Shown here piece by piece: positions 1 through 8,619 of a stretch of 64,000 bases of DNA. A program made the position numbers and the translations under genes. Under the pieces are notes generated by a model. That model searched no databases, had not been told where the DNA came from, and saw only the letters and a list, made by a program, of their open reading frames with translations. Source of the DNA: Zhongshania marina (GTDB lineage: Bacteria > Pseudomonadota > Gammaproteobacteria > Pseudomonadales > Spongiibacteraceae). The stretch lies in assembly GCF_002915595.1 (NCBI RefSeq), contig NZ_PQGG01000002.1, forward strand, positions 62,001 through 126,000, read 5' to 3'. Numbering within the stretch: position 1 is the first letter of the stretch; every line of letters starts with the position of its first letter.

Positions 1-491
1 TTGAAAAAGTTTTTGAACGTATTTTGTATTCAGCGCGCTGGCTGCTCGCCCCCATTTATCTTGGCCTCAGCTTTGCCCTCTTGGCACTCGCCATCAAGTT
101 TTTCCAAGAACTATTTCATGTGCTACCGCATATATTTGAAACCTCAGAAATGGATTTGGTATTGCTGGTATTGTCGCTCATCGACATTTCGCTGGTGGGT
201 GGCCTACTTGTGATGGTGATGTTTTCTGGCTATGAAAACTTCGTCTCGCAAATAGACTTAGATGACAACGATCACAAGCTAACGTGGCTGGGAAAACTCG
301 ACACCGGAAGCCTAAAGAACAAGGTTGCCGCGTCTATTGTTGCGATATCGTCTATTCACTTATTAAAAGTGTTTATGAACGCAGACAAAATCGATGATGG
401 AAAACTCATGTGGTATGTGATCATCCACCTCACCTTTGTGGTCTCCGCCTTTGCAATGGGCATGCTAGACAAGCTCACTAGACACGATTAG
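1..491 (+). CDS. yqhA: UPF0114 family membrane protein YqhA (5' end outside window)
   Basis: Small inner-membrane protein of the UPF0114 family; the cellular role is unknown. The visible frame is open to the left edge (first whole codon at 3) and reads [15 protein letters not shown], which aligns with the N-terminus of E. coli YqhA as I recall it, so the true start lies just outside the window and the TTG at 24 is internal. About 163 codons are visible against 164 in E. coli. Three to four hydrophobic segments are seen (around [42 protein letters not shown], and the C-terminal [19 protein letters not shown]), plus the conserved block [19 protein letters not shown]. It converges with the minus-strand kinase gene that follows. 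Family assignment is secure, function is not. Confidence 0.93.
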   Translation, partial: EKVFERILYSARWLLAPIYLGLSFALLALAIKFFQELFHVLPHIFETSEMDLVLLVLSLIDISLVGGLLVMVMFSGYENFVSQIDLDDNDHKLTWLGKLDTGSLKNKVAASIVAISSIHLLKVFMNADKIDDGKLMWYVIIHLTFVVSAFAMGMLDKLTRHD

Positions 492-502
492 GTCTAGCGC
501 AT

Positions 503-1021
503 TTATAGCTCAAGACTATCGAGATCGGTATTTTCAGTGAAGATAGTTTTACGCCCGTGAAAACCGGCGTAAAACTCACGGTGAGCGGCGTAGGAAAATT
601 CATCTTCTCGGCTGCTGTACTGAGCAATCCATGCAATCAGCATTTCAAGATTGGCATCCTGCGCAGCCTTAGTGGGGTATTTATGTGGTTCCCAGGGGCG
701 TGCCTTAGCATTGGCAATACACGCCTCCACCGGCAAGTCCATAAACACAATATGATCGGCGCTGGCACTGAGCAACTCCAATAAATCGGTATAACAGCCC
801 TCTACCACCCATCCGCAATTATTCGCGGTATTGTCTTTAACAAAGTCTCGTAGCTCGGCGTCAACGGCCTCGAGAGGCGCTCGCTGTGGTGGCGAGCTTG
901 GCAGCCAAGCTAGAGTATCTAAATCAAGATGAGCAAAACCTCGGCTCGCCGCTAATGCGCGTGCCAAGGTCGATTTTCCGGAACCTGAGTTACCAAATAT
1001 AAGAATATGCTGAGACGGCAT
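503..1021 (-). CDS. P-loop nucleoside/shikimate-kinase-like ATPase
   Basis: Small P-loop NTPase of 172 residues resembling the adenylate-kinase/shikimate-kinase-like proteins often annotated as AAA or FlaR-like topology proteins. A Walker A motif GNSGSGKST sits at residues 10-18. It is followed by HLDLDTLAW, the typical substrate-side acidic motif of this group, then WVVEGCYTDLLELL and HIVFMDLPVEACIANAKAR, which matches the lid/arginine region. No membrane segment or signal peptide. It lies 60 bp downstream of dbpA on the same strand, so cotranscription is possible. The true substrate cannot be told from sequence. Confidence 0.75.
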   Translation of the reverse strand: MPSQHILIFGNSGSGKSTLARALAASRGFAHLDLDTLAWLPSSPPQRAPLEAVDAELRDFVKDNTANNCGWVVEGCYTDLLELLSASADHIVFMDLPVEACIANAKARPWEPHKYPTKAAQDANLEMLIAWIAQYSSREDEFSYAAHREFYAGFHGRKTIFTENTDLDSLEL

Positions 1022-1081
1022 TATTTATATTTCCCCCATTAAAACGCCGCTCAAACGCCATCAAACCAATCGTTGATAGAC

Positions 1082-2470
1082 CTAACCGCGAATCCGACGC
1101 ACTCTAAAATTGCGGCCCTTCAATTTTCCTTCGGTGAGCTTTCGCAAACCATCTGCCGCGACATCATTGCGCACGGCAACATAGGCGGTATTATCAAAAA
1201 CGTGGATTTTGCCCACATCTGTTCCCGCAATGCCATTTTCGCCCGTCAGCGCGCCGACAATGTCACCAGGACGAATTTTCTGTTTCTTGCCACCATCTAT
1301 CTGCAGGCAGGCCATTGGTGGTCTGAAGGTCGGTTTGTCGAGATGATTAATATCCGGCAGCGCTTCCGGCACCACCTTATTACCGCGCATTTCTTCAATG
1401 CGGGCAATTTTCGCACTCTCGCGATCCGTGTAAAGGCTGCAGGCAATACCCTTACCACCGGCGCGGCCAGTACGACCAATACGGTGAATATGCACTTCGG
1501 CGTCGCGGGCAATATGGTAGTTAATCACTGCATCTAGGGCATCGATGTCCAAGCCCCGCGCGGCAACGTCGGTGGCCACCAATACCGATACGCTTTTATT
1601 CGCAAAGCGCACCAGAGTTTGGTCACGCATTTTTTGATCAAGATCACCGTGCAAAGCCTGCACGCTAAACCCCGCTTCGCGCAAATCATCACAGACTTGC
1701 TGGGTTTCATGGCGAGTATTACAAAAGATAACCGTCGAATCGGGGCGGTATCTAAGCAGCAGTAATTTCACCGCCACAATGCGCTGGGTATTATCAGCCA
1801 CTTTAAAAAAGTGTTGGGCAATGCTGTTGTTGTCGTGGGTAGATTCTACTTTCACCAACAAGGGGCGCTGCATAATTCGGGTTGCGATGTCTTGAATCTC
1901 ATCGGGGTACGTCGCACTAAATAGTAGGCTCTGCCGCTCTTTAGGAATATAGCCAATAATGGTGTCCAGTGAATCTTGGAAACCCATTTCCAGCATGCGA
2001 TCTGCTTCGTCCAAAACCAAGGTATTCACATTGTCTAGTTTAAGCGTGCCTTTACGCACATGCTCTTCAATACGTCCCGGCGTGCCGACCACAATATGCG
2101 CGCCATGTTCTAGCGAGCCAATTTGTGGGCCAAATGGCATACCGCCACACAGGGTTAAAACTTTAATATTGTGGATAGTCCGCGCTAACTTACGCAGCTC
2201 CTTGGCAACTTGGTCCGCCAACTCTCGGGTCGGGCACAACACCAGAGACTGTACGCAGAAGCGTTTAACATCGAGCTTTTGCAACTGGGTTAAACCAAAT
2301 ACGGCAGTTTTCCCTGAGCCGGTTTTTCCCTGTGCAATCACGTCTTTGCCGTGCAGAGTGTGCGGCAGGGCCTTGGCCTGAATCGGGGTCATTTCGGTGT
2401 AACCCAAGGAATTCAGGTTGTCTAATAAAGCGGGATTTAAGGGAAGGGTAGAAAATTCTAGCTGGCTCAC
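1082..2470 (-). CDS. dbpA: ATP-dependent RNA helicase DbpA
   Basis: DEAD-box RNA helicase that in E. coli is stimulated by 23S rRNA hairpin 92 and acts in 50S ribosome assembly. 462 residues, close to the 457 of the E. coli enzyme. Visible motifs in order: the Q motif region EMTPIQAKALP, Walker A GKTGSGKT (about 48-55), PTRELADQV, TPGRIEEH, VLDEADRMLEMGF, FSATYP, the helicase C domain with ATDVAARGLD and HRIGRTGRAG, and a C-terminal DbpA-type RNA-binding domain (about 388-460, KIRPGDIVGALTGENGIAGTDVGKI). That last domain separates DbpA from RhlE, SrmB and DeaD. It is followed on the same strand by the P-loop kinase gene, and csp lies upstream. Confidence 0.95.
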   Translation of the reverse strand: MSQLEFSTLPLNPALLDNLNSLGYTEMTPIQAKALPHTLHGKDVIAQGKTGSGKTAVFGLTQLQKLDVKRFCVQSLVLCPTRELADQVAKELRKLARTIHNIKVLTLCGGMPFGPQIGSLEHGAHIVVGTPGRIEEHVRKGTLKLDNVNTLVLDEADRMLEMGFQDSLDTIIGYIPKERQSLLFSATYPDEIQDIATRIMQRPLLVKVESTHDNNSIAQHFFKVADNTQRIVAVKLLLLRYRPDSTVIFCNTRHETQQVCDDLREAGFSVQALHGDLDQKMRDQTLVRFANKSVSVLVATDVAARGLDIDALDAVINYHIARDAEVHIHRIGRTGRAGGKGIACSLYTDRESAKIARIEEMRGNKVVPEALPDINHLDKPTFRPPMACLQIDGGKKQKIRPGDIVGALTGENGIAGTDVGKIHVFDNTAYVAVRNDVAADGLRKLTEGKLKGRNFRVRRIRG

Positions 2471-2542
2471 GGTGTTTTTCCTGTAATACCGCCAGATTTA
2501 ATACGCGGCGGTGGCGCAAATACAAATAATGTTGCTGAAAAG

Positions 2543-2572
2543 AAAAAAGGGCAAGACCCGTAGGTCCTGCCC
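2543..2572 (-). terminator. Intrinsic terminator of the cold-shock gene
   Basis: Read on the minus strand, a GC-rich hairpin (GGGCAGGACC, loop TACG, GGTCTTGCCC, with one G-U pair) is followed directly by six T. It starts 65 bp past the csp stop codon and before dbpA, so csp is probably monocistronic. Confidence 0.85.
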
Positions 2573-2636
2573 CTTTAGCATTCAATCCACAAGGGTTTGA
2601 AGCTGGCTGTAACCCGAAGGCCCAGCCCATAGCAAA

Positions 2637-2843
2637 TTACAGTGCTACGATGTTCTCTGCTTGAGGACCTTTTTGTCCTTGAGTAACAGTGAACTGTACG
2701 CGCTGGCCTTCAACCAAAGTTTTGAAGCCTGAACCAGAGATAGCGCTGAAGTGAGCGAAAACGTCTGGGCCAGATTCTTGCTCGATGAAGCCAAAGCCTT
2801 TAGATTCGTTGAACCATTTTACTGTGCCAGTAGTAGTAGACAT
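2637..2843 (-). CDS. CspA-family cold-shock protein
   Basis: 68-residue single-stranded nucleic-acid binding protein of the CspA family, an OB-fold RNA chaperone. RNP1 KGFGFIEQ and RNP2 DVFAHFSAI are intact, preceded by [11 protein letters not shown]; the C-terminus [11 protein letters not shown] is typical. A Shine-Dalgarno AGGA lies 8 bases before the ATG. About 250 bp separate it from the upstream GH13 gene; part of this may be the long leader common in csp genes, but I see no clear cold box. An intrinsic terminator follows. Which csp paralogue this is, and whether it is cold-induced, cannot be decided. Confidence 0.95.
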   Translation of the reverse strand: MSTTTGTVKWFNESKGFGFIEQESGPDVFAHFSAISGSGFKTLVEGQRVQFTVTQGQKGPQAENIVAL

Positions 2844-3051
2844 AATTTTATTCCTGAAATATTCAAAGGTAATTTTGACCTGAAATCAGATCGGTTAGGC
2901 TGGAAGTGATTCTATTACTTATGAAGTACAGGACGAAAACTACAGACAGGACTTCGAAATGGTGTACATAAATATAGGTCGAACTTTCTAGCTGCGACTG
3001 AGTATATAGACATTTCCGTGCTTGTCTACCCCTTATTACTACCAAATCCCA

Positions 3052-3083
3052 GTGTAAACCCCTTATAAATATGGGGTTTACAC
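3052..3083. repeat. Perfect 11-bp inverted repeat after the GH13_18 gene
   Basis: GTGTAAACCCC (3052-3062) and GGGGTTTACAC (3073-3083) pair perfectly around a 10-base AT-rich loop, 10 bases past the stop codon of the minus-strand phosphorylase gene. It is placed like a terminator, but there is no U-tract on the minus strand. It could be a Rho-independent-like stop, an mRNA 3' end stabiliser, or an operator for csp. Confidence 0.5.
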
Positions 3084-3092
3084 AAGGGGGCG

Positions 3093-4535
3093 TTAACATT
3101 GTAAGCGGCACTCCGCTAAAGACTCCTCATCAAGATAGCTTACCGTAGCGGTATTAAAATTGAGGTCAACAAACAGGTGGCAGTAAAACTCACCATGACG
3201 CCAGGCCATCGCCACACTGGAGTCATTGGAGTAACCCAGCTCAAAGTGCCCATCAAAGGCCGGATAATTACTCCTAAACCGCATAAGAGCCAGTAAACGC
3301 TGCACGATTGGCTGTTCAACCGCCTCGTCAACTTCCTCCATGCTGTAGAAATGGCGGTTAATATCGCGCAGTTCGCCAGTCGCCTCCATTAGCTCATTAT
3401 CATTACAGCCGGCCAATAAGCCCACGTAGTAAACCTGTGGTATTCCGGGCGTGAAAAACTGGATCGCGCGGGCTGCCAAATAGGCATCGTCATTGCGCAT
3501 TAGGGCGTCGTAGAAAGTGCAGGTTAATTGGTAGATGGCACCAACACTGTGAATATTGGCGGCGGAGCGGCGCAAAATGGGATCAGCACTGCGGCTCGAT
3601 ATATTGTCGATTAGGGCTCGAATCTTTTCTTCGGACAAGACTCCTTCCACATCGGGAATACAAATGCCGTCGTGGGTATCCAGTACCGTGACCATATTGC
3701 GCGGGCACATCCGCAGCCAATTTTTCAGATAAACGCTATTGGCGTCCAATAAAGAGAATAATAAGAGTGGCGGTAATGCAAAACCATAAGGATGCATATT
3801 GCGACGACTAATGGCGTACTGATAACTGCTATGGTCGTGCACCTCTGGCAACACCTCGGCACCGTGTAGCTGAGCAACCCCGTTGATCCAATCGAGATTG
3901 CGATACACGTCGGGCTCTACCAAAAAGCAGCTAGTACCAATGCGCTTGGTGGTGTACCCGAAGGCATCTAGCCGAAACAGCTTCACCCCACGCTGAGCCA
4001 AAAAGCCGATGTAATTTTCCATTAATTGGTAAGTAAGCTCAGACTCGTAATTTAAGTCTATTTGGTGCTCGGTAAAGGTGCACCACACGCGGCCAGTTCC
4101 GCCATCCGCAAAGTCGACCCGTCGAAACGGCTCCTTCTCTTTGCGGATATGAATCTTCGCCAAATCGTCAGCGCTTATCTCGCCAAACTTATCAACATGA
4201 ACAAATAGGTCGGCATATTCGGACTCGTAGCCCTTGGCCACAAAGTCTTTAAACTCCTCCGACTCATCTGAAATATGGTTTACCGTAACATCACAGCAAA
4301 GATCGTATTTTGACGAGATACGCTCGATATCCTCCCAAGTACCGTACTCAGGATCGACTTCTTTGTGGGTCAGCGGCGAAAAACCCGCGTCGGCATTGGA
4401 GGGAAAAAACGGCAGAATATGCACACCACCGATCGCATCGGAAAAATGCCGCTCGATCACGGTGTGTAAATCTTTCAGGTTGTTACCAAGACGATTGGGA
4501 TAACAAATCATCTGCACAGCATTGCGTAAGGCCAT
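3093..4535 (-). CDS. GH13 subfamily 18 glycoside phosphorylase (sucrose or glucosylglycerol phosphorylase)
   Basis: Retaining alpha-glucoside phosphorylase of the sucrose-phosphorylase type, releasing glucose 1-phosphate. 480 residues against about 500 for the Bifidobacterium sucrose phosphorylase. The catalytic set is complete: nucleophile Asp190 in RLDAFGYTTKRIGTSCF, acid/base Glu231 in LPEVHDHS, and stabiliser Asp289 in VLDTHDG. Other shared blocks are GGVHILPFF, VNHIS, GFALPPLLL, LAARAIQFFTPGIPQVYYVGLLAG and RDINRHFYS. Sucrose phosphorylases, sucrose-6F-phosphate phosphorylases and glucosylglycerol phosphorylases share all of these. Because ggpPS for glucosylglycerol synthesis lies 15 kb away, glucosylglycerol is a good alternative substrate (inference). 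No signal peptide, so cytoplasmic. The downstream gene on the same strand is a GlxA-type regulator on its far side, not clearly in an operon. Confidence 0.85.
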   Translation of the reverse strand: MALRNAVQMICYPNRLGNNLKDLHTVIERHFSDAIGGVHILPFFPSNADAGFSPLTHKEVDPEYGTWEDIERISSKYDLCCDVTVNHISDESEEFKDFVAKGYESEYADLFVHVDKFGEISADDLAKIHIRKEKEPFRRVDFADGGTGRVWCTFTEHQIDLNYESELTYQLMENYIGFLAQRGVKLFRLDAFGYTTKRIGTSCFLVEPDVYRNLDWINGVAQLHGAEVLPEVHDHSSYQYAISRRNMHPYGFALPPLLLFSLLDANSVYLKNWLRMCPRNMVTVLDTHDGICIPDVEGVLSEEKIRALIDNISSRSADPILRRSAANIHSVGAIYQLTCTFYDALMRNDDAYLAARAIQFFTPGIPQVYYVGLLAGCNDNELMEATGELRDINRHFYSMEEVDEAVEQPIVQRLLALMRFRSNYPAFDGHFELGYSNDSSVAMAWRHGEFYCHLFVDLNFNTATVSYLDEESLAECRLQC

Positions 4536-4612
4536 ACGACGGCTCCGGTCTGTGAGTGATGCTTAACCATAACCACTGCTCACCACGCATGCAAACCGCA
4601 GGCGACGCTAAA

Positions 4613-5623
4613 TCACCGTTTTATTTCATGTAGCTCCGGCGAACGGACAAATCGCTGCCGATATTCTCGCGGTGTCATTTGGCAATAACGCTTAAATAAC
4701 CGCCTAAATGCACTTTCGTCTTGGTAGCCACAACGCTGCACAATTTCTGAAAAACGCAGCTGAGTGGTTTCTAATAATATTTTACTGCGCTCTATTCGCA
4801 ACTTTTGAGTAAGGCCCTGAGGTGACTCACCAATGGCATTATTAAAACGGCGAATTAAGGTCCGCGGGCTCACCGCCACACTTGCCGCCAAATCCTCAAT
4901 CTTAAAATCGCGCGCCAAATTTGCCCGAATCCACTGTTCAGATCTATTCACCACCTCATCGCTGCTATCGAACAAAGACAAAATGGCATACGGCGCCTGA
5001 GTTAGCCGCTGACTGTCCAACATCATGTATTTTGCCAGCAAACGCGCAAATGGCTTGCCGGCGTATTTCTCGATCACGCTCAAGCCAACATCTAAATAGG
5101 AACTAGACCCCGCCCCCGTAAGCACATTGCCCGAATACACACATACTGCATCCCGGTCTACCTGAATATTAGGGTAGCGACGCTGCATTTCACTTTGCAA
5201 CCACCATGCCGTGGTCACACGGCCACCCTCTAACAAGCCCGCCTCCGCCACCGCATAGCTGCCACTACAATTGGTGGCAATAAGATCTAAATCCTTGCCA
5301 TGCGCACTCAACCAATTAATCAGCGTTCGCCACTGCAGCAGATTCTCGCCAACGCTAGCGGCGTTAGGAATCATAAACGCGGGGCTAAACAGCGTATCGC
5401 CAGCGCCAATATCAGCAATACTGCCATCCACCTCCATACGACAGCCGTTTACGCACTCGATAGCTTCGCCGTCCATCGACACAAAACGCACATCAAACAA
5501 AGGCCCTGCACTCTTTGCCGTGTTTTTGGCGATCATATTCGCAACCATAAACAAATCACGATTGCCCACCAAACTGCTCGCCATCGCGCCATCAACAGCA
5601 AGAATAAATATCCGCCTACTCAT
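4613..5623 (-). CDS. GlxA-type AraC-family transcriptional regulator
   Basis: 336-residue regulator with an N-terminal DJ-1/PfpI-like domain (about 1-190; the block IATNCSGSYAVAEAGLLEGGRVTTAWWL carries the cysteine-elbow region) and a C-terminal AraC double helix-turn-helix (about 225-325, with SPRTLIRRFNNAIGESP and FSEIVQRCGYQDESAFRRLFKRYCQMTPREYRQRF). This architecture is that of GlxA/GbdR/CdhR regulators, several of which control choline, betaine or carnitine catabolism; the effector here is unknown. It lies 77 bp upstream-side of the GH13_18 gene in the same direction, so it might be cotranscribed with that gene or regulate it. The other side is a 190-bp divergent region facing the TAT lipoprotein fragment. 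Confidence 0.88.
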   Translation of the reverse strand: MSRRIFILAVDGAMASSLVGNRDLFMVANMIAKNTAKSAGPLFDVRFVSMDGEAIECVNGCRMEVDGSIADIGAGDTLFSPAFMIPNAASVGENLLQWRTLINWLSAHGKDLDLIATNCSGSYAVAEAGLLEGGRVTTAWWLQSEMQRRYPNIQVDRDAVCVYSGNVLTGAGSSSYLDVGLSVIEKYAGKPFARLLAKYMMLDSQRLTQAPYAILSLFDSSDEVVNRSEQWIRANLARDFKIEDLAASVAVSPRTLIRRFNNAIGESPQGLTQKLRIERSKILLETTQLRFSEIVQRCGYQDESAFRRLFKRYCQMTPREYRQRFVRSPELHEIKR

Positions 5624-5815
5624 ACCGCCTCCATTATCACAACTTATTTAACACACTAAATGCCATATACGCCACATTAGCGATTAATTAGCGCAGCGCA
5701 AGGTAAATTCTCTCAATCGGCGTAAATAGCATTTTATATGTCATATAAGACACTGTAGCGACCCTTACGCTCCATCTAAACTAATTCCAAGTTAAAGCAG
5801 CAGGAGAACTTCCCA

Positions 5816-6004
5816 GTGAAAACACTGAATAGACGGCGTTTCTTAGCGAATCTTGGCATCGCCTTAAGCGCAGCTGGCCTCAGCGCGCTAGGTCTCAGCG
5901 CGTGCAGCACTATTCCTCCCCAGCCTTTCCATTTAGGCAAAGTGGTTAAGCCACCACTGGGCTGCCAAGAATTATTGGCTCGAGACCAACGTGGAGATTG
6001 CTGA
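5816..6004 (+). CDS. TAT/lipoprotein leader peptide ORF, probable N-terminal half of a split protein
   Basis: 62 codons: a twin-arginine motif NRRRFLANLG, a hydrophobic stretch, and a lipobox-like LSAC (cysteine about residue 30), then 32 residues ending GCQELLARDQRGDC. It has no domain of its own. The stop codon is one base before the ATG of the transglutaminase-like ORF at 6006, in another frame. Such catalytic domains normally follow a secretion signal in one chain, so I read the pair as an ancestral single gene broken by a frameshift near 5990-6004, or else as two translationally coupled ORFs. Promoter would lie in the 190 bp shared with the GlxA-type regulator. Confidence 0.55.
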   Translation: MKTLNRRRFLANLGIALSAAGLSALGLSACSTIPPQPFHLGKVVKPPLGCQELLARDQRGDC

Positions 6005-6005
6005 G

Positions 6006-6407
6006 ATGAGCGCACTTAAAAATGAACTGCAATATATTCACCACACCGTGAGCAAGCACTTTGTACAGGCCAATGACGAAGGCGAAAGCTGGGATATGCC
6101 ACCAGAGGGTTATAACGGCCGCCAGTGGCTGCGGGACGATTGCGACGGTTTTTGCCTAGCCTGCCGTGTATTGTTACGAGAAAGGGGGATTCCAAGCAGA
6201 CTCGTCTACTGCGAGCTAGGGCGCAGCGGCCACCTCGTCGTAGAGGTACAAGGCTGGATTTTAGACTTACGCCAAAGTGGTGTCGTCGCCAATACCCTAC
6301 TCCCCAATTACCGATGGCTGAGAATATCCGGATACGAAGCAGGGGAACCCTGGCGAGAGATTGTTAATAGCGGCACTACTTTACAAGTGGCGGCATTAAA
6401 TCATTAA
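6006..6407 (+). CDS. Transglutaminase-like cysteine peptidase domain protein (separated from its leader)
   Basis: About 133 residues resembling the bacterial transglutaminase-like cysteine proteinase family. The Cys-His-Asp triad is visible: RDDCDGFCLACR (Cys), SGHLVVEV (His) and WILDLRQ (Asp), with the conserved tail LLPNYRWLRISGYEAG. I chose the ATG at 6006 because GGAG (5993-5996) is spaced nine bases before it; an in-frame GTG at 5991 is an alternative. The ORF itself has no signal sequence, while the ORF ending one base upstream has one, which suggests a frameshifted secreted protein. It converges with the AraC-type gene, whose 3' end overlaps it by 32 bp. Confidence 0.7.
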   Translation: MSALKNELQYIHHTVSKHFVQANDEGESWDMPPEGYNGRQWLRDDCDGFCLACRVLLRERGIPSRLVYCELGRSGHLVVEVQGWILDLRQSGVVANTLLPNYRWLRISGYEAGEPWREIVNSGTTLQVAALNH

Positions 6408-7413
6408 AATTTGCTTTCATCAGACTCGGACTCAATCCCGTCCAGCGTTTGAATGCGCGCCGAAAATTACTGCTGTCATGAAAATTTAGGCGTGCGGCGG
6501 CGTCATCCACAGAGGTTCGTTTTAACAATAATTCAATCAGGGCTAACTCAAGTTGGTATTGATCCAACTGCTGCTGAAAGGATAAGCCGTGCTCACGCAG
6601 GCGACGCTTCAGCGTGGCTTGGCTAATACCAAGTTTTACTGAGCAGGCAGAAAGATCACTGTGTCCCCCACCCTCGCTAGCGAGTATTTTTTGCAAACGC
6701 TCGCTTAAATACGGCGCATTCGGCAACAAGGCCTTACAGTCGGCAATCGCAACTTGGCTACGCACACTATTCGATACAGATTCTTTTTCAGTGTCATCGA
6801 CAAGCAGGCGCACACCATCAAATGGTGCTGAAAAACAGCAGCTGCCATTCAAATGCGCGATGAAATGCTCGCGGTGTTCACCGACGGACGATCGGAAAAA
6901 ATAACGCGCCTCGCGCAGCCCAGAAAACCGCTTAATAATGCTGGCCAAGGTGGTTATTGCCGCTACCAAAGCCAGCCCATCGACACTGACAAACGCAGAT
7001 GGCTTAAACATAATGAGTATTTCATTCGGCGCTGGCCTCACTAAGCGCATAGCCAAAGCCGGAGACAGCAACACCGAATAGTCACAGAGCAATGTTAAAA
7101 CCGTCGACAGCTCAGAATAGCTATCCACCAGCGCACTTATCGGCCCTAAGCCATGTTGTAATAACTGATGACCTAACTGAAACGGAAAATCTGCACCTGG
7201 CCAAAGACGGTTGGCATTGCGCAGTAATTGCTGAAACTGAAGCAAACTAATATATCGCCCCGTAAACGGCAAATCACTCGCAAACAAAGCCGTATTGAGC
7301 AAAAGTTCATGGGTGTCTATTCCCCTAGCTGCGCACAAATCCAATATCGCAACCGGTTGCAACCATGCAGGAATAACTTTATCGCTAGCGACAAGATAGC
7401 AACTAGTCTTCAT
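6376..7413 (-). CDS. AraC-family transcriptional regulator (arabinose-binding-domain type)
   Basis: 345 residues with an N-terminal ligand-sensing half of the type found in OruR/ArgR-like AraC regulators (QLGHQLLQHGLGPISALVDSYSELSTVLTLLCDYSVLLSPALAM) and a C-terminal AraC helix-turn-helix (LGISQATLKRRLREHGLSFQQQLDQYQ and FHDSSNFRRAFKRWTGLSP). Its start overlaps the stop of the membrane GGDEF gene by 11 bp, so both are one transcript with coupled translation. Its 3' end overlaps the convergent transglutaminase-like ORF. Ligand and targets are not evident. Confidence 0.85.
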   Translation of the reverse strand: MKTSCYLVASDKVIPAWLQPVAILDLCAARGIDTHELLLNTALFASDLPFTGRYISLLQFQQLLRNANRLWPGADFPFQLGHQLLQHGLGPISALVDSYSELSTVLTLLCDYSVLLSPALAMRLVRPAPNEILIMFKPSAFVSVDGLALVAAITTLASIIKRFSGLREARYFFRSSVGEHREHFIAHLNGSCCFSAPFDGVRLLVDDTEKESVSNSVRSQVAIADCKALLPNAPYLSERLQKILASEGGGHSDLSACSVKLGISQATLKRRLREHGLSFQQQLDQYQLELALIELLLKRTSVDDAAARLNFHDSSNFRRAFKRWTGLSPSLMKANFNDLMPPLVK

Positions 7414-8365
7414 TGTCGATGCGCTTCATAGCCAAAATATCTGAGTTCGCGCGGGCCAACAATTCATCCGCATTTTCTCCGCTGTGCGATTCAACGACCG
7501 CCAAGCGCACTGCAATATCAAAACTGTCGCCAGTCTGATTATATAAAGCTAGCTGTATCGCTTCACTCAACAAACGCCCTAAAGCTCCTTGCAGTCCGGG
7601 TCGCTGGGGATTGTTTGCCATTACGGCAAAACGATCGCCACCGTAACGACACACCAATGCCCCCTCCGGCGCTGCCGCCACCAAGGTTGCGGCGACGCGA
7701 TTTAGCACAGCATCACCGCAGGCAAAACCGTAATACCGATTCACCGCACTAAAATTATCTAAATCGATTAACCATAACGTCGCGGTTTTGGAATTCGACA
7801 GTGCTGCATCAAGCGCTCGACGACAATACGCACCGCTGTACAAATCCGTTACCGGATCGATATCACGATGGTCGCGAATACCGGCCTCTCTGCGTCTCTG
7901 CTGACGCGCCAATACCCGCTGCTCCTGACTTAAGGCCAATACCGCATAGGTTATTAGCAACACCGCCAATGGCGTTACTACCGATTCTAATGAGGCGCCC
8001 CAACCTGCCCCGCCCAAACGGATAAACTCGTCTAGCACATCAAGATAAAAGCCAAAGCCAAGGCAGCCAAAGCCTGCTAGCAAACACTGTGTCACCGGCC
8101 CCGGTGGCCGCCACTGTAATAAAAAATGCAGCCAACTTAGAGCCGCAATGACGACCAAACCTTCGCCACCCACGTCCAACCAGTCAATCTCGGCCCAGGT
8201 TTTTAACTCCCCACCTAAGGAAGCCGCCAAGGCAAATAGAGCGAATACCAAAGCCATCAGCCCGTATACCCGCCCATAGCGATAACGACTCGCGGAATGT
8301 AGCGCCGGCACCTTGCGATGCAGGGCGGGCCAGTCAGAAAAGCTCAGCGAATTTTGTTTTTTCAT
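7403..8365 (-). CDS. Membrane GGDEF-domain protein with degenerate active site (GGDRF)
   Basis: 320 residues: four to five hydrophobic segments (about 33-50, 67-85, 92-110, 124-146), a short linker, and a GGDEF domain (about 168-318). The domain keeps LIDLDNFSAVNRYYGFACGD but reads RYGGDRF at 240-246, so the fourth position of the signature is Arg245 (codon at 7631-7633) instead of Glu. No RxxD inhibitory site precedes it. GGDEF proteins make cyclic-di-GMP; this one is probably impaired or acts as a GTP or c-di-GMP sensor (inference). It is first in a two-gene unit with the AraC-type regulator and is divergent from the Pho-box-controlled phytate operon. Confidence 0.85.
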   Translation of the reverse strand: MKKQNSLSFSDWPALHRKVPALHSASRYRYGRVYGLMALVFALFALAASLGGELKTWAEIDWLDVGGEGLVVIAALSWLHFLLQWRPPGPVTQCLLAGFGCLGFGFYLDVLDEFIRLGGAGWGASLESVVTPLAVLLITYAVLALSQEQRVLARQQRRREAGIRDHRDIDPVTDLYSGAYCRRALDAALSNSKTATLWLIDLDNFSAVNRYYGFACGDAVLNRVAATLVAAAPEGALVCRYGGDRFAVMANNPQRPGLQGALGRLLSEAIQLALYNQTGDSFDIAVRLAVVESHSGENADELLARANSDILAMKRIDNED

Positions 8366-8539
8366 TCATTTATCCATTTAAGCGCAGGCCATATCGCCCG
8401 CAAACGCCCACTCACAGCGTGCAGAACCATCAAATTAGCCATTAGTGTACCCAGCAAAGGTTTCAGAAAAAGGTCATATCAGCTCAGCACCCCCGTAAAC
8501 CCCGCCAATATCGCAAGATCCCGCCCTCCGTCAGAGCCG

Positions 8540-8557
8540 CTGTCAACGAACTGTCAC
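8540..8557 (+). promoter_or_regulatory. Pho box (PhoB binding site)
   Basis: CTGTCAA-CGAA-CTGTCAC: two 7-base PhoB half-sites with the canonical 11-bp period and 4-bp AT-leaning spacer, 62 bp before the TonB-receptor start codon. It matches the classical consensus in both TGTCA cores and suits phosphate-starvation induction of a phytase operon. Confidence 0.85.
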
Positions 8558-8619
8558 ACAGCATCTTTAACGTGCTCAGTCATTACGCAACTCAACACCT
8601 ATTTGCAGAGGAATAGTTC

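Noticed and set aside
1073-1537. 154-codon open frame on the plus strand
   Set aside because: Antisense to dbpA, no family features; a shadow frame.
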